Shown here piece after piece: positions 1 to 9,646 of a stretch of 64,000 bases of DNA. The notes beneath the pieces are model-generated. The model saw nothing but the letters and a program-made list of their open reading frames with translations. It was not told where the DNA came from and did no database searches. The position numbers were made by a program, and so were the translations under genes. Numbering within the stretch: position 1 is the stretch's first letter; every line of letters begins with the position of its first letter. The stretch comes from Mangrovimonas futianensis (lineage in GTDB: Bacteria; Bacteroidota; Bacteroidia; Flavobacteriales; Flavobacteriaceae): assembly GCF_021245805.1 (NCBI RefSeq), contig NZ_JAJJNF010000007.1:62001-126000 (forward strand), in the 5' to 3' direction.

Positions 1-152
1 TAACAAAAAGACAAATTCTCAATAGCCTTGGATCGGTTGTTAATGACATATCGCAAAAAAGTTGCAAATACCCACCACCGGGTAGATATTCGTTACCCCT
101 AGTTTTTCTTGAACACTTCACACCAAACAAGTTTAACTAAATTAAAGCAACA

Positions 153-2141
153 ATGACATTTAAAGAAGAAATATTACAGGGGATACCTAGTGAATTACCT
201 ACCCTAAAACCATTCGACAATCAAATAAACCACGCTCCTAAACGAAAGGAAATTTTATCCCAAGAAGAAAAAACCTTGGCACTTAAAAATGCACTTAGGT
301 ATTTTGAGCCCAAACATCATAAAGCATTAATACCTGAATTTAAGGAAGAGCTAGAAACCTATGGACGAATTTACATGTACAGATTCCGTCCCAATTATAA
401 AATGTATGCTCGCCCTATAGAGGAATACCCGGCAAAAAGCAAGCAGGCTGCAGCCATTATGTTGATGATTCAAAACAACCTAGACTATGCTGTGGCTCAA
501 CATCCACATGAATTAATCACCTATGGTGGTAATGGTGCTGTCTTTCAAAATTGGGCCCAATACTTATTAACCATGAAATATTTGGCTCAAATGACCGATG
601 AACAAACATTAGTCATGTATTCTGGCCACCCAATGGGCTTGTTCCCTTCTCACAAAGAGGCTCCGAGGGTTGTAGTTACCAATGGAATGATGATACCTAA
701 TTATTCTAAACCGGACGATTGGGAGAAATTCAATGCGTTAGGTGTCACCCAGTACGGACAAATGACAGCTGGGAGTTATATGTACATCGGTCCACAGGGT
801 ATTGTTCACGGAACTACAATTACCGTTTTAAACGGATTCAGAAAAATAAACAAAATACCTAATGGTCACCTCTTTGTTACCTCTGGTCTTGGCGGAATGA
901 GCGGTGCTCAACCAAAGGCAGGAAATATTGCAGGTTGCATCACCGTTTGTGCGGAGGTGAATCCTAAAATCACCAGAATTAGACATGAACAAGGATGGAT
1001 TGATGAAATCATTACCAATTTAGATGATCTAGTTACCAGAGTTCGAAAAGCAAAAAAAGCTGAAGAAACCATTTCATTGGCCTATCTAGGCAATGTCGTT
1101 GATGTTTGGGAAAAATTTGATACCGAAAACATTCAAATAGATTTAGGAAGTGACCAAACGTCCCTTCACAACCCATGGGCTGGAGGATACTATCCAGTGG
1201 GATTATCTTTTGAAGAAGCTAATAATATGATGGCAAGCACGCCAGAACTATTCAAAGACAAAGTGCAAGAAAGCCTACGTCGTCATGCTAATGCTATCAA
1301 TAAACATACAGCCAAAGGCACCTATTTTTTTGATTACGGAAATGCCTTTTTATTGGAAGCTTCCCGAGCCGGAGCAGATGTTATGGCCGAAAATCCAACT
1401 ATAGGTCGTGAATTTAAGTATCCTAGCTATGTACAAGATATCATGGGACCCATGTGTTTTGACTATGGATTCGGACCATTCAGATGGGTTTGCACTTCAG
1501 GAAAACCTGAAGACCTGGAAAAAACAGATGCTTTAGCTTGTCAAGTTTTGGAAGATTTAATGAAGCAAGCACCAGAAGACATCCAACAACAAATGGCAGA
1601 TAATATTCAATGGATCAAAGGTGCACAGGAAAACAAACTTGTTGTTGGTTCCCAAGCCAGAATTCTTTATGCCGATGCAGAGGGTCGTATGAGAATTGCA
1701 AAGGCTTTCAACGATGCCATTGCCAATGGGGAAATAGGCTACGTTGTTTTAGGAAGAGATCATCATGATGTTTCAGGTACAGATTCTCCTTACCGAGAAA
1801 CAAGCAACATCTATGACGGATCCCGATTTACTGCCGATATGGCCATTCACAATGTTATTGGAGATAGTTTTAGAGGCGCTACATGGGTGAGTATACACAA
1901 CGGTGGTGGAGTTGGATGGGGTGAAGTTATAAATGGCGGATTCGGCATGGTTCTTGATGGTACTTTAGACGCAGAAAAGCGCTTAAAATCAATGCTTTTC
2001 TGGGATGTCAACAATGGTATTTCAAGACGCAGTTGGGCCAGAAATGATGGTGCGATGACAGCCATTCAAAGAGCCATGGAAAACGAGCCATTACTAAGCG
2101 TAACTTTACCAAATTTAGTTGACGAAAATTTGCTAAATTAG
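153..2141 (+). CDS. hutU: urocanate hydratase (long Bacteroidetes form)
   Basis: Second enzyme of histidine breakdown: hydrates urocanate to imidazolone propionate in the cytoplasm, using tightly bound NAD+ as electrophile. The protein of 662 residues carries the glycine-rich NAD-binding stretch GLGGMSGAQPKAG near residues 244-256, and a region FGPFRWVC near 440-450 matching the conserved cysteine segment of urocanases. Typical urocanases have about 555 residues, so this is the longer branch, with about 90 extra N-terminal residues. hutG and hutF lie 25 kb away and hutH/hutI are absent, so the pathway is dispersed. It may be co-transcribed with the DUF4136 gene 19 bases downstream. The family call is secure. 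Confidence 0.95.
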   Translation: MTFKEEILQGIPSELPTLKPFDNQINHAPKRKEILSQEEKTLALKNALRYFEPKHHKALIPEFKEELETYGRIYMYRFRPNYKMYARPIEEYPAKSKQAAAIMLMIQNNLDYAVAQHPHELITYGGNGAVFQNWAQYLLTMKYLAQMTDEQTLVMYSGHPMGLFPSHKEAPRVVVTNGMMIPNYSKPDDWEKFNALGVTQYGQMTAGSYMYIGPQGIVHGTTITVLNGFRKINKIPNGHLFVTSGLGGMSGAQPKAGNIAGCITVCAEVNPKITRIRHEQGWIDEIITNLDDLVTRVRKAKKAEETISLAYLGNVVDVWEKFDTENIQIDLGSDQTSLHNPWAGGYYPVGLSFEEANNMMASTPELFKDKVQESLRRHANAINKHTAKGTYFFDYGNAFLLEASRAGADVMAENPTIGREFKYPSYVQDIMGPMCFDYGFGPFRWVCTSGKPEDLEKTDALACQVLEDLMKQAPEDIQQQMADNIQWIKGAQENKLVVGSQARILYADAEGRMRIAKAFNDAIANGEIGYVVLGRDHHDVSGTDSPYRETSNIYDGSRFTADMAIHNVIGDSFRGATWVSIHNGGGVGWGEVINGGFGMVLDGTLDAEKRLKSMLFWDVNNGISRRSWARNDGAMTAIQRAMENEPLLSVTLPNLVDENLLN

Positions 2142-2160
2142 AAGGACTAAATCATACGCT

Positions 2161-2700
2161 ATGAAAAACACTTTAAGAACTTTTGGAGTATTACTTTTGT
2201 TAATCTCTGTATCCTCTTGCACCTCTGTAAGGGTGGCAACGGATTATGACAAAAACGCAAATTTTGACAATTATAAATCATTTGCCTTTTACAAACCAGG
2301 TATTGATAAAGCCGAAATAAGCGATTTAGACAAACGAAGGATTCTTCGAGCCATTGAAACCGAGATGTTAGCCAAAGGCTTTACCAAATCTGAAACTCCC
2401 GATTTGTTAATAAGCATTTTTACCAAATCTAGAGAGCAAGTGAATGTTTACAACAACGGCTGGGGACCATATGGTTATGGTTGGGGCTGGAGTCCTTATT
2501 ACTGGAACTCTTACAGTTCTGTATCAACAAGTACCGAAGGAACCTTATATGTTGATCTTATTGATGCCCAAAGAAAAGAATTGGTTTGGCAGGGTGTTGG
2601 AAGTGGATACCTGACTCAAAACATGGATAAGAAAATTGAAAGAATTTCTGAATTTGTCCATGAAATCCTAATGCAATATCCTCCTGGACAAAAAAAATAA
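2161..2700 (+). CDS. DUF4136 family lipoprotein
   Basis: Predicted envelope lipoprotein of 179 residues. A short lipoprotein signal ends in a lipobox at SVSSC (Cys20). The remainder fits the DUF4136 family: a Phe/Tyr-rich early segment (YKSFAFYKP), an alpha/beta core, a Gly/Trp/Tyr-rich loop near residues 100-120 (WGPYGYGWGWSPYYW), then a VWQGVGSG segment. The function of the family is unknown. It follows hutU by 19 bases and ends at a strong hairpin terminator, but nothing else ties it to histidine metabolism. Confidence 0.8.
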   Translation: MKNTLRTFGVLLLLISVSSCTSVRVATDYDKNANFDNYKSFAFYKPGIDKAEISDLDKRRILRAIETEMLAKGFTKSETPDLLISIFTKSREQVNVYNNGWGPYGYGWGWSPYYWNSYSSVSTSTEGTLYVDLIDAQRKELVWQGVGSGYLTQNMDKKIERISEFVHEILMQYPPGQKK

Positions 2701-2705
2701 AGCAT

Positions 2706-2737
2706 AAAAAAAAGCGACTTAAAGTCGCTTTTTTTTT
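2706..2737. terminator. bidirectional terminator between convergent genes
   Basis: A perfect inverted repeat built on GCGACT/AGTCGC with loop TAA, flanked by an A-run on the left and a T-run on the right. It can therefore stop transcription both from the DUF4136 gene (+) and from the small secreted protein gene (-). Confidence 0.85.
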
Positions 2738-3089
2738 ATTTAGGCATATCCATGTAATGATACTTCTTGTATTGTTCTGGTGTTAGGATATCAGTCATCT
2801 TAAGATCTAGATTTTCATTAATGACATCCATTCTAGCTTTCTCTAATTTTGGCTCTAGATTAGCTTTTTTTATCTCTCCTGTATTCTTTGCAGCCTCAAC
2901 AAACACTTCAAGAACCAACTCTTCTTGTTGACCATTTAAATGTAGTTTTTTACTCAATTCTATTGCATCTTGTTTAGCCTGTGCAATTAAATCTTCTGAT
3001 GCAGCAACTTTTTTATCTTGAGCTACAGTAGTTTGCATTCCAACAAAGAAAAGCAACATAAAACCAAATAAGGAAATGACCTTTTTCAT
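2736..3089 (-). CDS. small secreted helical protein of unknown function
   Basis: 117 residues: a signal peptide (residues 1-23, cleavage after TTVAQ) and then a charged, mostly helical mature part with many Lys/Glu/Leu residues. It ends in LTPEQYKKYHYMD, which resembles the LTxxQ-type segments of small periplasmic helical proteins. No catalytic motif is visible. It is monocistronic, convergent with the DUF4136 gene and sharing its terminator. The call rests on the signal peptide and composition only; a periplasmic or surface location is inferred. Confidence 0.6.
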   Translation of the reverse strand: MKKVISLFGFMLLFFVGMQTTVAQDKKVAASEDLIAQAKQDAIELSKKLHLNGQQEELVLEVFVEAAKNTGEIKKANLEPKLEKARMDVINENLDLKMTDILTPEQYKKYHYMDMPK

Positions 3090-3452
3090 AATATAATAAT
3101 AGTTAATTAGAATTTTAATTTAAGTGCTAAATATACAAATTAAATTGAATTATTTTTCCTCAGCTATGAAAAATGCCTTTTACAGCATAGCTTTTCACTT
3201 TATCCAATAAAAACGTATCTAATATTCAATATCTCCCATTTTTTGATCTCCTTTATTAGTTCATCTAACAAATTATAAAACTCTTTAAAATTATTTTTCC
3301 TCAAAGAAAATCCGAATAGTAATTACGTCCTTGACTTATAAATAGTTAAATAGGCAAGATGAATTGCAAAACAAAGGAAGATAGGTTATTTTCCTTTATA
3401 CCAACAAAAAAATTGAATATTTTGTAACTTTACCCAGATACTTTTAAGAATT
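3090..3452. other. AT-rich intergenic region, 363 bases
   Basis: A very AT-rich spacer between divergently transcribed genes. It must hold both promoters. A partial -7 match, TAACTTTA at 3425-3432 (seven of eight consensus bases), lies 20 bases before the hydroxylase start, and another, TATATTTA on the minus strand at 3128-3135, lies before the small secreted protein. Neither has a convincing -33 TTG at the right distance. No RNA gene or repeat was recognised. Confidence 0.4.
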
Positions 3453-5216
3453 ATGGAATTACAATCAATAGAATCCAATAACATTTTAGATAGGCTTCCA
3501 AAGCACTTAAAACAATTCATCAAACCACAGAACTATGATGATTACACCCCAATTAATCAAGCTGTTTGGAGATATGTGATGAGAAAGAATGTGGACTATT
3601 TGAGTAAAGTAGCTCACAAATCATATGTTGACGGATTAAAACAAACTGGCATTTCTATTGATGACATTCCTAACATGTATGGAATGAACCGCATTCTTAA
3701 AGAAATTGGTTGGGCAGCCGTAGCAGTAGATGGATTTATTCCTCCGAATGCGTTTATGGAATTTCAGGCCTATAATGTGCTGGTAATTGCCAGTGACATC
3801 AGGCAATTGGAACATATTGAATACACACCAGCACCAGACATCATCCATGAAGGAGCGGGACATGCCCCTATAATTGCAAATCCTGAATATGCCGAATATT
3901 TAAGACGATTTGGAGAAATAGGTTGTAAAGCCATTTCTTCTGCCAAAGATTATGAACTTTATGAGGCTGTAAGATACCTTTCCATATTGAAAGAAGCTCC
4001 AGGAAGTAAAGAAGAGGACATTCAAAAAGCTGAAGCCGATGTTGAATACCTTCAGGAAAACATGGGTAAACCAAGTGAAATGGCTTTAATAAGAAACCTA
4101 CATTGGTGGACCGTTGAGTATGGATTGATAGGCACTTTGGATAATCCAAAAATTTATGGCGCTGGATTACTTTCTTCAATAGGCGAAAGTACTTGGTGTA
4201 TGACAGACCAAGTAAAAAAACTTCCGTATTCTATTAAAGCCGCAGACCAAAGTTTTGACATTACGAAACCCCAACCCCAATTGTTTGTGACCTCCAATTT
4301 TGCCCATTTAAGTTTGGTTTTAGAAGAATTTGCAAATACCATGGCACTTCGAACTGGAGGTTTATCGGGAGTCAATAAACTTATTGAATCAGAAGCTCTA
4401 GGGTCTATTGAATTAAGCACTGGTCTTCAAATTTCTGGCGTTTTTTCAAATGTAATTTCTCACAAAGACAAACCTATTTATATTCAAACAACAGGAAAAA
4501 CAGCTCTCTCCTACAGAGAAAAACAACTTGTTGGACATGGCACAAATCATCATAATGGAGGCTTTGGTTCTCCTATAGGAAAACTTAAAGGCATCAATAT
4601 ATCTATCGAGGATATGAGCCCTAGAGATCTAACGGCCTATAACATTTTTGAAGGAGAGCGTGTTACATTAGAATTTGAAGGCGGCGTCAAAGTCACTGGA
4701 AATATCATTACAGGAAAGAGAAACTTACAGGGTAAAATTATTTTAATCAGCTTTGAAAACTGTACCGTATCGTACAAAGAAGAGATTCTTTTCCAACCAG
4801 AATGGGGCATTTACGATATGGCTGTTGGTAAGAAAGTTGTTTCAGCATTTTCGGGACCAGCAGATTTCAATAGTTTTGATTTATTGACTCACAAGTCATC
4901 TACAGAAACGATTAAGATTAAAAAAACTCCTAAAGAGGAAGAGCTAGAGATACTTTATCAACAGGTTAGAGATTACAGAGAAGGCAATACCCAAACTATT
5001 TCCAGACACAAAGTTTTAGAACAGTTAATTGAAAACCATCCAGAAGATTGGTTGCTTCCAATAGAGTTATATGAATTGGCATTCCAATCCAGCAAACAGG
5101 AACTCTGCGAAGCTATTTTAAAGCATTTGGAAGGTATCAAATCCAACAGACCGCAGGTAGGTCATCTTATTGATGACGGATTGGACATTATTGAAAAATC
5201 TGGAGTATTGAATTAA
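3453..5216 (+). CDS. aromatic amino acid hydroxylase (phenylalanine 4-monooxygenase-like), 587-residue form
   Basis: Pterin- and Fe(II)-dependent monooxygenase, most likely converting phenylalanine to tyrosine. The iron site is readable: HEGAGH gives His132 and His137, and WWTVEYGL gives Glu222, matching the His-His-Glu triad. YGAGLLSSIGES (about 235-245) matches the conserved active-site segment. Between the histidines and Glu222 lies an insertion of roughly 40 residues predicted to be helical. Bacterial enzymes usually have about 260-300 residues; here some 250 extra C-terminal residues follow the catalytic domain, with a beta-rich part then a helical tail. The C-terminal extension has no recognised function. 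Its stop overlaps the stop of the convergent enoyl-CoA hydratase gene by four bases. Confidence 0.88.
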   Translation: MELQSIESNNILDRLPKHLKQFIKPQNYDDYTPINQAVWRYVMRKNVDYLSKVAHKSYVDGLKQTGISIDDIPNMYGMNRILKEIGWAAVAVDGFIPPNAFMEFQAYNVLVIASDIRQLEHIEYTPAPDIIHEGAGHAPIIANPEYAEYLRRFGEIGCKAISSAKDYELYEAVRYLSILKEAPGSKEEDIQKAEADVEYLQENMGKPSEMALIRNLHWWTVEYGLIGTLDNPKIYGAGLLSSIGESTWCMTDQVKKLPYSIKAADQSFDITKPQPQLFVTSNFAHLSLVLEEFANTMALRTGGLSGVNKLIESEALGSIELSTGLQISGVFSNVISHKDKPIYIQTTGKTALSYREKQLVGHGTNHHNGGFGSPIGKLKGINISIEDMSPRDLTAYNIFEGERVTLEFEGGVKVTGNIITGKRNLQGKIILISFENCTVSYKEEILFQPEWGIYDMAVGKKVVSAFSGPADFNSFDLLTHKSSTETIKIKKTPKEEELEILYQQVRDYREGNTQTISRHKVLEQLIENHPEDWLLPIELYELAFQSSKQELCEAILKHLEGIKSNRPQVGHLIDDGLDIIEKSGVLN

Positions 5217-5962
5217 AATTTATTCAGGAAGTTTTTTGTCGTTTCACTAAGAACCAACTCACCACTGGTTTTAGCCCGTTCAATCAGTAGGTTGTCCCAG
5301 TGTTCTGTCCCAGACCACAAAGCCCGTTTCATGGATGCCATGGCATCTGTATGGTAACTAGACAAGCTTTTAGCAAGTTTTTCAAGTGTATGGTCCATAT
5401 CCTTTACATCTTCAAAACATTCAGAATACAAACCCTTCCCTAGACACCACTCTGCCGAATAGAAATTTTTGCAATCCATGCTTAATTGAGATAAGGCTCC
5501 TACCCCAATTTTTCGCTCAATTGCAGGAGCTATAACGAAAGGTCCTATCCCTATGCTCAATTCGCTTAATTTGATCGAGGCGTGCTGGGTAGCCACACAA
5601 TAATCTGCGGCCGCTAAAATACCAACACCACCACCTACTGCTTTTCCTTGGGCTCTTACCAAAATAAACTTGGAACATCGCCTCATAGCATTAATCACAT
5701 TGGCAAATCCAGAAAAGAAAGCCAATCCCTCCTCCGGTGTTTGAATCTGTTTGAGCTCATCAAAACTAGCCCCGGCACAAAACGTTCTATCACCACCACT
5801 TTTTAAAACAATTACCTTGACACCAGGATCCTTGTCTGCATCCAAAATGGCATTCTGTAATTTTTTCAATAAATCACTGGGGAGTGAATTATGGGATGGA
5901 TGGTAAAACTCAATGGTACCAACATGCTCCGAAACAGAAAAATTAACGTATGGATTGGACAT
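5213..5962 (-). CDS. enoyl-CoA hydratase/isomerase family protein
   Basis: Crotonase-fold protein of 249 residues acting on an acyl-CoA thioester in the cytoplasm. The oxyanion-hole segments are present: CAGASFDEL near residues 62-70, and GKAVGGGVGILAAADYCVAT near 106-125. The segment where classical hydratases place a catalytic glutamate reads KLSELSIGIGP, so hydratase rather than isomerase chemistry is possible but not proven. The substrate is unknown; convergence with the aromatic amino acid hydroxylase suggests, without proof, a role in amino-acid catabolism. Confidence 0.82.
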   Translation of the reverse strand: MSNPYVNFSVSEHVGTIEFYHPSHNSLPSDLLKKLQNAILDADKDPGVKVIVLKSGGDRTFCAGASFDELKQIQTPEEGLAFFSGFANVINAMRRCSKFILVRAQGKAVGGGVGILAAADYCVATQHASIKLSELSIGIGPFVIAPAIERKIGVGALSQLSMDCKNFYSAEWCLGKGLYSECFEDVKDMDHTLEKLAKSLSSYHTDAMASMKRALWSGTEHWDNLLIERAKTSGELVLSETTKNFLNKF

Positions 5963-6072
5963 AATGTTTTAATATTTTAAAGCCGAATATACAGTTTTTA
6001 ATGATTTTTAAAAATGATAATCATGAGGTTTTTCCCGTAGATAAACCAAAACATAAAATATTCTAGCTTGAT

Positions 6073-6687
6073 TTAAAATGGCAAAAATTCAAGTTCTTCT
6101 ATTTCATTAATAGATGAGCCGTTATACTCCAAAGTCCATCCCAAACTATTGGTAAGAATATAAAATTTGGAGAGCTCGCTTATCAATCTATTTTCGGCAT
6201 TTTTCTTCAAATCGGAAGCTTCAATTTTCTTCATCAAGGAAACTTTCACCTTATTCTTAATCTGGTTATAGTCCTTGGCGTCAAACTGATTAAGAAAATC
6301 TGCTTGCACATCGTAATATTCAAAATCTGGATTGACCTTTATTTCCTCCTTTGGAATGCTCAGTATTCTCAATGTTTTGGTTGATTCATCCAATTCATAT
6401 TCAATTTGACTCAAATCATAAGCAATTGTAACATCGGCATTGACTACTACCAATGCCTTTTTTTCTGCGCTGATCAAATCGCCAAAAAGCGCCTTTGAAT
6501 TTTTATAGGTAAACACATCACTAAAGTGACCCTCGGTAACCACCAGCTTACCAACATTCTTAATTTGTTCCAAAATAAGATCGGAGTTTTCCTGTAGTAT
6601 AATCTGATCTTCCTTTTTGTTTTCGCATTGCCTAAAAACAAAAATAATTGCCAAGGCAATAACAACTCCCAATATGATTTTTCGCAT
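6073..6687 (-). CDS. DUF4230 family membrane-anchored protein
   Basis: About 204 residues when started at the internal Met (MRKIILGVVIALAIIFVF), which gives an N-terminal membrane anchor and an extracytoplasmic beta-rich domain typical of DUF4230. The longer reading starting at 6738 would begin inside the terminator hairpin of the upstream regulator gene and place an odd cysteine-rich leader before the anchor, so the shorter start is preferred. The domain contains alternating hydrophobic strands such as KALVVVNADVTIAYDL. The function of the family is unknown. Confidence 0.75.
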   Translation of the reverse strand: MRKIILGVVIALAIIFVFRQCENKKEDQIILQENSDLILEQIKNVGKLVVTEGHFSDVFTYKNSKALFGDLISAEKKALVVVNADVTIAYDLSQIEYELDESTKTLRILSIPKEEIKVNPDFEYYDVQADFLNQFDAKDYNQIKNKVKVSLMKKIEASDLKKNAENRLISELSKFYILTNSLGWTLEYNGSSINEIEELEFLPF

Positions 6688-6699
6688 AGCCCTAAAATA

Positions 6700-6747
6700 C
6701 AAAAAGCATTGGTTGCTTCGACAACAAAGCCTAACCAATGCTTTTAC
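6700..6747 (-). terminator. terminator of the kinase/regulator operon
   Basis: Inverted repeat with 13-bp arms, AAAAGCATTGGTT at 6702-6714 and its complement at 6733-6745, with an 18-base loop. On the minus strand it is followed by a T-rich tract. It lies about 80 bases past the stop of the response regulator and just before the DUF4230 start. Confidence 0.75.
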
Positions 6748-6823
6748 CCCTTTGATAAATTAATAGCTGTGTAAAAATAAGTATGAAATAGAATATTTAT
6801 ATTACTGAAAGGTTAATTAATAA

Positions 6824-7474
6824 TTAAATCAACTTGTTGTTTTTAGCCTTCTGAACTGCCTCCAATTTGTTATGAACCTGTAACTTCTTGTAAATATTTT
6901 CAATATGCTTTCTAACGGTTCCTGAAGAAATCAATAGATTATCTGATATTTGGATATAACTTAATCCTTTACTCAATTGTTCTAAAACATCTATCTCCCT
7001 TTTGGTTAAAGTGATTTCCTCTTGACAATTGCCATCCTCCAGTTCCATGGGCTCCCTAAGAAGCTTTAGGGTCTTTAGAGCTATGGAAGGATTCATTGCT
7101 GCTCCTCCATTCATGGTATCTAGAATACCATCATGTAAATCCTGAGCATTAATATCTTTCAACAAATAGCCGTCTGCCCCAGCTTTTATTGCCTTGAAAA
7201 TATGTTCGTCATTATCAAAAACGGTAAGCATAATAATCTTAATCTGCGGGTATTTCTTTTTCACATGGGCGGTAGCTTCAATACCGTTTAACTGTGGCAT
7301 TTCAATATCCATTAAAATCAAATCGACGAGATGGTCTTTCTCAAGTTTCTCCAACAAATCTTCTCCTTGTATTGCAGTATACTTACAAAGTAAATCTTCA
7401 AAAAAAGACAATTTTTCTTTTACCGTCTTTATCAGAAAGGAATTATCATCTACAACAACAATTTTAACTGGCAT
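6824..7474 (-). CDS. LuxR/NarL-family response regulator
   Basis: Transcription factor of 216 residues. The N-terminal receiver domain has the acidic pair D9-D10, phosphoacceptor D56 in LILMDIEMP, a Thr/Ser switch in MLTVFD and Lys in YLLKD. The C-terminal LuxR helix-turn-helix (residues about 150-212) includes LTKREIDVLEQLSKGLSYIQIS and a GTVRKHIENIYKKL recognition helix. It overlaps the upstream histidine kinase gene by 11 bases, so the two are translationally coupled and almost certainly partners. Target genes cannot be read from the window. Confidence 0.93.
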   Translation of the reverse strand: MPVKIVVVDDNSFLIKTVKEKLSFFEDLLCKYTAIQGEDLLEKLEKDHLVDLILMDIEMPQLNGIEATAHVKKKYPQIKIIMLTVFDNDEHIFKAIKAGADGYLLKDINAQDLHDGILDTMNGGAAMNPSIALKTLKLLREPMELEDGNCQEEITLTKREIDVLEQLSKGLSYIQISDNLLISSGTVRKHIENIYKKLQVHNKLEAVQKAKNNKLI

Positions 7475-9434
7475 TGCTTAAACTATTATGAGGTGGTAAA
7501 CTTAAAGTAATTTGAGTGCCAACTCCGGGTTTAGAATCAATCTGGCAAGAAGCTCCAATGTCTCCTGAACGCTTTTCTAGGTTATGCAGCCCATTTCCCC
7601 GGTTTACATCATCAATGGAAAAACCTTGACCGTTATCCTTTATGGTGACCAGATAGTTTTTAGGCTTATCAATTTCTATTATGATTTCAGAAGCATTGGC
7701 ATGCTTTAAAGCATTATGAATACTTTCCTGAACCATTCGATAAACAGCAATACCTTTTATCGAGTCGAACACATCCGATTTATCAACCGTTGGAGCAAGT
7801 CCTAAATGAAATTGAACGCCTTGGGTAGCCTTTTTAGCTTTTTCCAAATAATTGATAATACGTGACTGAAGGTCTTCAATGGTTATATACTCCTTATTCA
7901 TTGCCCAAATGGTATCTCGCAATTCAAAGATCGTATCTGAAGCAAAGTGCCCAATTTCGTCCAACTTATCTTTAAGACGACTATCTTGGATATTATAGGC
8001 ATACTTTAAATTATCTAAAGATGAAATGATGAAGGTCAATTGTGCTCCTATATTATCATGAAGATCTCTTGAAATGCGCAACCGTTGTTCTTGTAACTTG
8101 TTTTGCGTTTCAATTTTTAAAAGAGCACTTTTAAGTTCGCTTTCTTTAGCCAACTGAATATTTTTAAGCTTTTGTTGGTTGTACATAAAAAAGCCAATTA
8201 CCCCCAATAAAATGGCTGCAGCAATGGCTCCGTAAATCTGATAGTTTTTGTTTTGAATGGTAAGCTTTTGCTCAGCTAGTTCAGCCCTATGAACTAGTAT
8301 TTGCTTCTCTTTCTTTTCGGTGTCATATTTCACTTCCAAATTGGCAAACTCTTTAGCATTTTCCTTAGAAAAAAGGGAATCCTTTAAAACCACATATTCT
8401 TTAGTTAGCTGTCTGGCCTGATCCAAATCCTGAAGCATGAAATAACTTTCAGCTGTATTTAAATATAACTCTCCATTAGCAATGCTTTCAGCAGGGTATT
8501 TATCTATGAGATCAAAAGCCTGTTTGGAATATTTCAAAGCTTCCTTAGGTTGATTTTTGTAATTGAAAAGAGAAACTAAATTCATTAAAATTGAAATATT
8601 TTCTCTTTCGTCAAACTCATAATTCTCAGGCTTATTTAATGCCTTAAAGTACAAATCTATGGCTTTGCTATAGTCTCCAAGTTCTTGATAAGCATTGGCC
8701 AAGTTGTCTAATATTTGATAATAGCCAATTTTATTGTTGCTTTTGTCGGCAAGCTTAAGACCTTTTTCAAGAACCATAACCGCTTCATGAAACCTACCCA
8801 AGGTTTTTAGATTTATCCCTATGTTGTTTAATGATGCTACTTGTTCTTTTTCTAAATTGTATTTCTCCCTAATTTCCAAGGCTTTTTGGTGATACTCTAG
8901 TGATTTTTCAGGCAAATTCATGTCTTGATAAATCAATCCGATATTATTAAGTGGCGCAGCTGTACCTCTTTCACTCCCTTGATTTTCATACATTTTCAAA
9001 GCCTGAAAAAAGTAATTTAACGCTTGCTTATAATGACTTTGGTTCCAATGGAACATCCCTAAGTTATTCAAACACATGACCTCAATGTTTTTGAATTGAT
9101 GATCTCGGCTCAATTTCAAAGCCTTTTCAAAATAATATCTAGCCGAGTCAGCTTTCCCTGTAATATCCATATAGATTCCATGGGTATTGGTAAGTTCTAT
9201 CAAGCCAAACATAAATTGGCTTTGCTTAGCGAGATGCTCACCTTCTTCAATCATATCTAATGCTTTTTTAGCATCGTTAAAGAGATAAGAAGAAGCAATT
9301 CTGTTTAAGGCTCTAATTTTTACCGAATCATTTTTCATTTCCTTTGTGGCTGCATAAAGACTATCCAGGTTTTGTGAAATCAAAGAAAAACTTAAGAAAA
9401 AAAAACAACAGAAAAGAAGGGGAATCTTTGTCAT
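7464..9434 (-). CDS. TPR-domain sensor histidine kinase (HisKA_3 type)
   Basis: Membrane sensor kinase of 656 residues. Order of parts: signal peptide (1-20), an extracytoplasmic block of tetratricopeptide repeats (about 60-370; for example ALNNIGLIYQDM and SLEYHQKALEIREKY), one transmembrane helix (about 402-420), a coiled coil, then HisKA_3 with phospho-His about 459 in SRDLHDNIGAQL, and a HATPase_c domain with the N box HNALKHA and G box GNGLHNLEKR. It phosphorylates the coupled LuxR-type regulator. The TPR sensor presumably binds a protein or peptide on the periplasmic side; the ligand is unknown. Confidence 0.92.
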   Translation of the reverse strand: MTKIPLLFCCFFFLSFSLISQNLDSLYAATKEMKNDSVKIRALNRIASSYLFNDAKKALDMIEEGEHLAKQSQFMFGLIELTNTHGIYMDITGKADSARYYFEKALKLSRDHQFKNIEVMCLNNLGMFHWNQSHYKQALNYFFQALKMYENQGSERGTAAPLNNIGLIYQDMNLPEKSLEYHQKALEIREKYNLEKEQVASLNNIGINLKTLGRFHEAVMVLEKGLKLADKSNNKIGYYQILDNLANAYQELGDYSKAIDLYFKALNKPENYEFDERENISILMNLVSLFNYKNQPKEALKYSKQAFDLIDKYPAESIANGELYLNTAESYFMLQDLDQARQLTKEYVVLKDSLFSKENAKEFANLEVKYDTEKKEKQILVHRAELAEQKLTIQNKNYQIYGAIAAAILLGVIGFFMYNQQKLKNIQLAKESELKSALLKIETQNKLQEQRLRISRDLHDNIGAQLTFIISSLDNLKYAYNIQDSRLKDKLDEIGHFASDTIFELRDTIWAMNKEYITIEDLQSRIINYLEKAKKATQGVQFHLGLAPTVDKSDVFDSIKGIAVYRMVQESIHNALKHANASEIIIEIDKPKNYLVTIKDNGQGFSIDDVNRGNGLHNLEKRSGDIGASCQIDSKPGVGTQITLSLPPHNSLSNAS

Positions 9435-9440
9435 GGTAAT

Positions 9441-9492
9441 ATAAAAAAAGACATCAATGGAGATCTTATGATCTTTCTACTGATGTCTTTCT
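9441..9492 (-). terminator. terminator after the lipoprotein gene
   Basis: Two-tier hairpin: arms AAAGACATCA (9447-9456) and TGATGTCTTT (9481-9490), with an inner AGATC/GATCT pair. On the minus strand it is followed by a run of seven T. It separates the lipoprotein gene from the kinase operon. Confidence 0.7.
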
Positions 9493-9646
9493 TATTAAAT
9501 TGATTAATAGCTTCCTAAATATAGTTAAAAATATCAATTCCTAGTAATTTAATCGACAAACTACTCGTTCTAAAAGATTAAGGGTTTTGCACTTATTTTT
9601 TCTTTTTAAATATTGCTAAAAAAACCCCTTTGACATCATTAAATAA

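Noticed and set aside
1..152. Candidate gene or RNA before hutU
   Set aside because: No reading frame or folded RNA could be supported; one partial -7 match (TAGTTTTT at 100-107) lacks a -33 partner.
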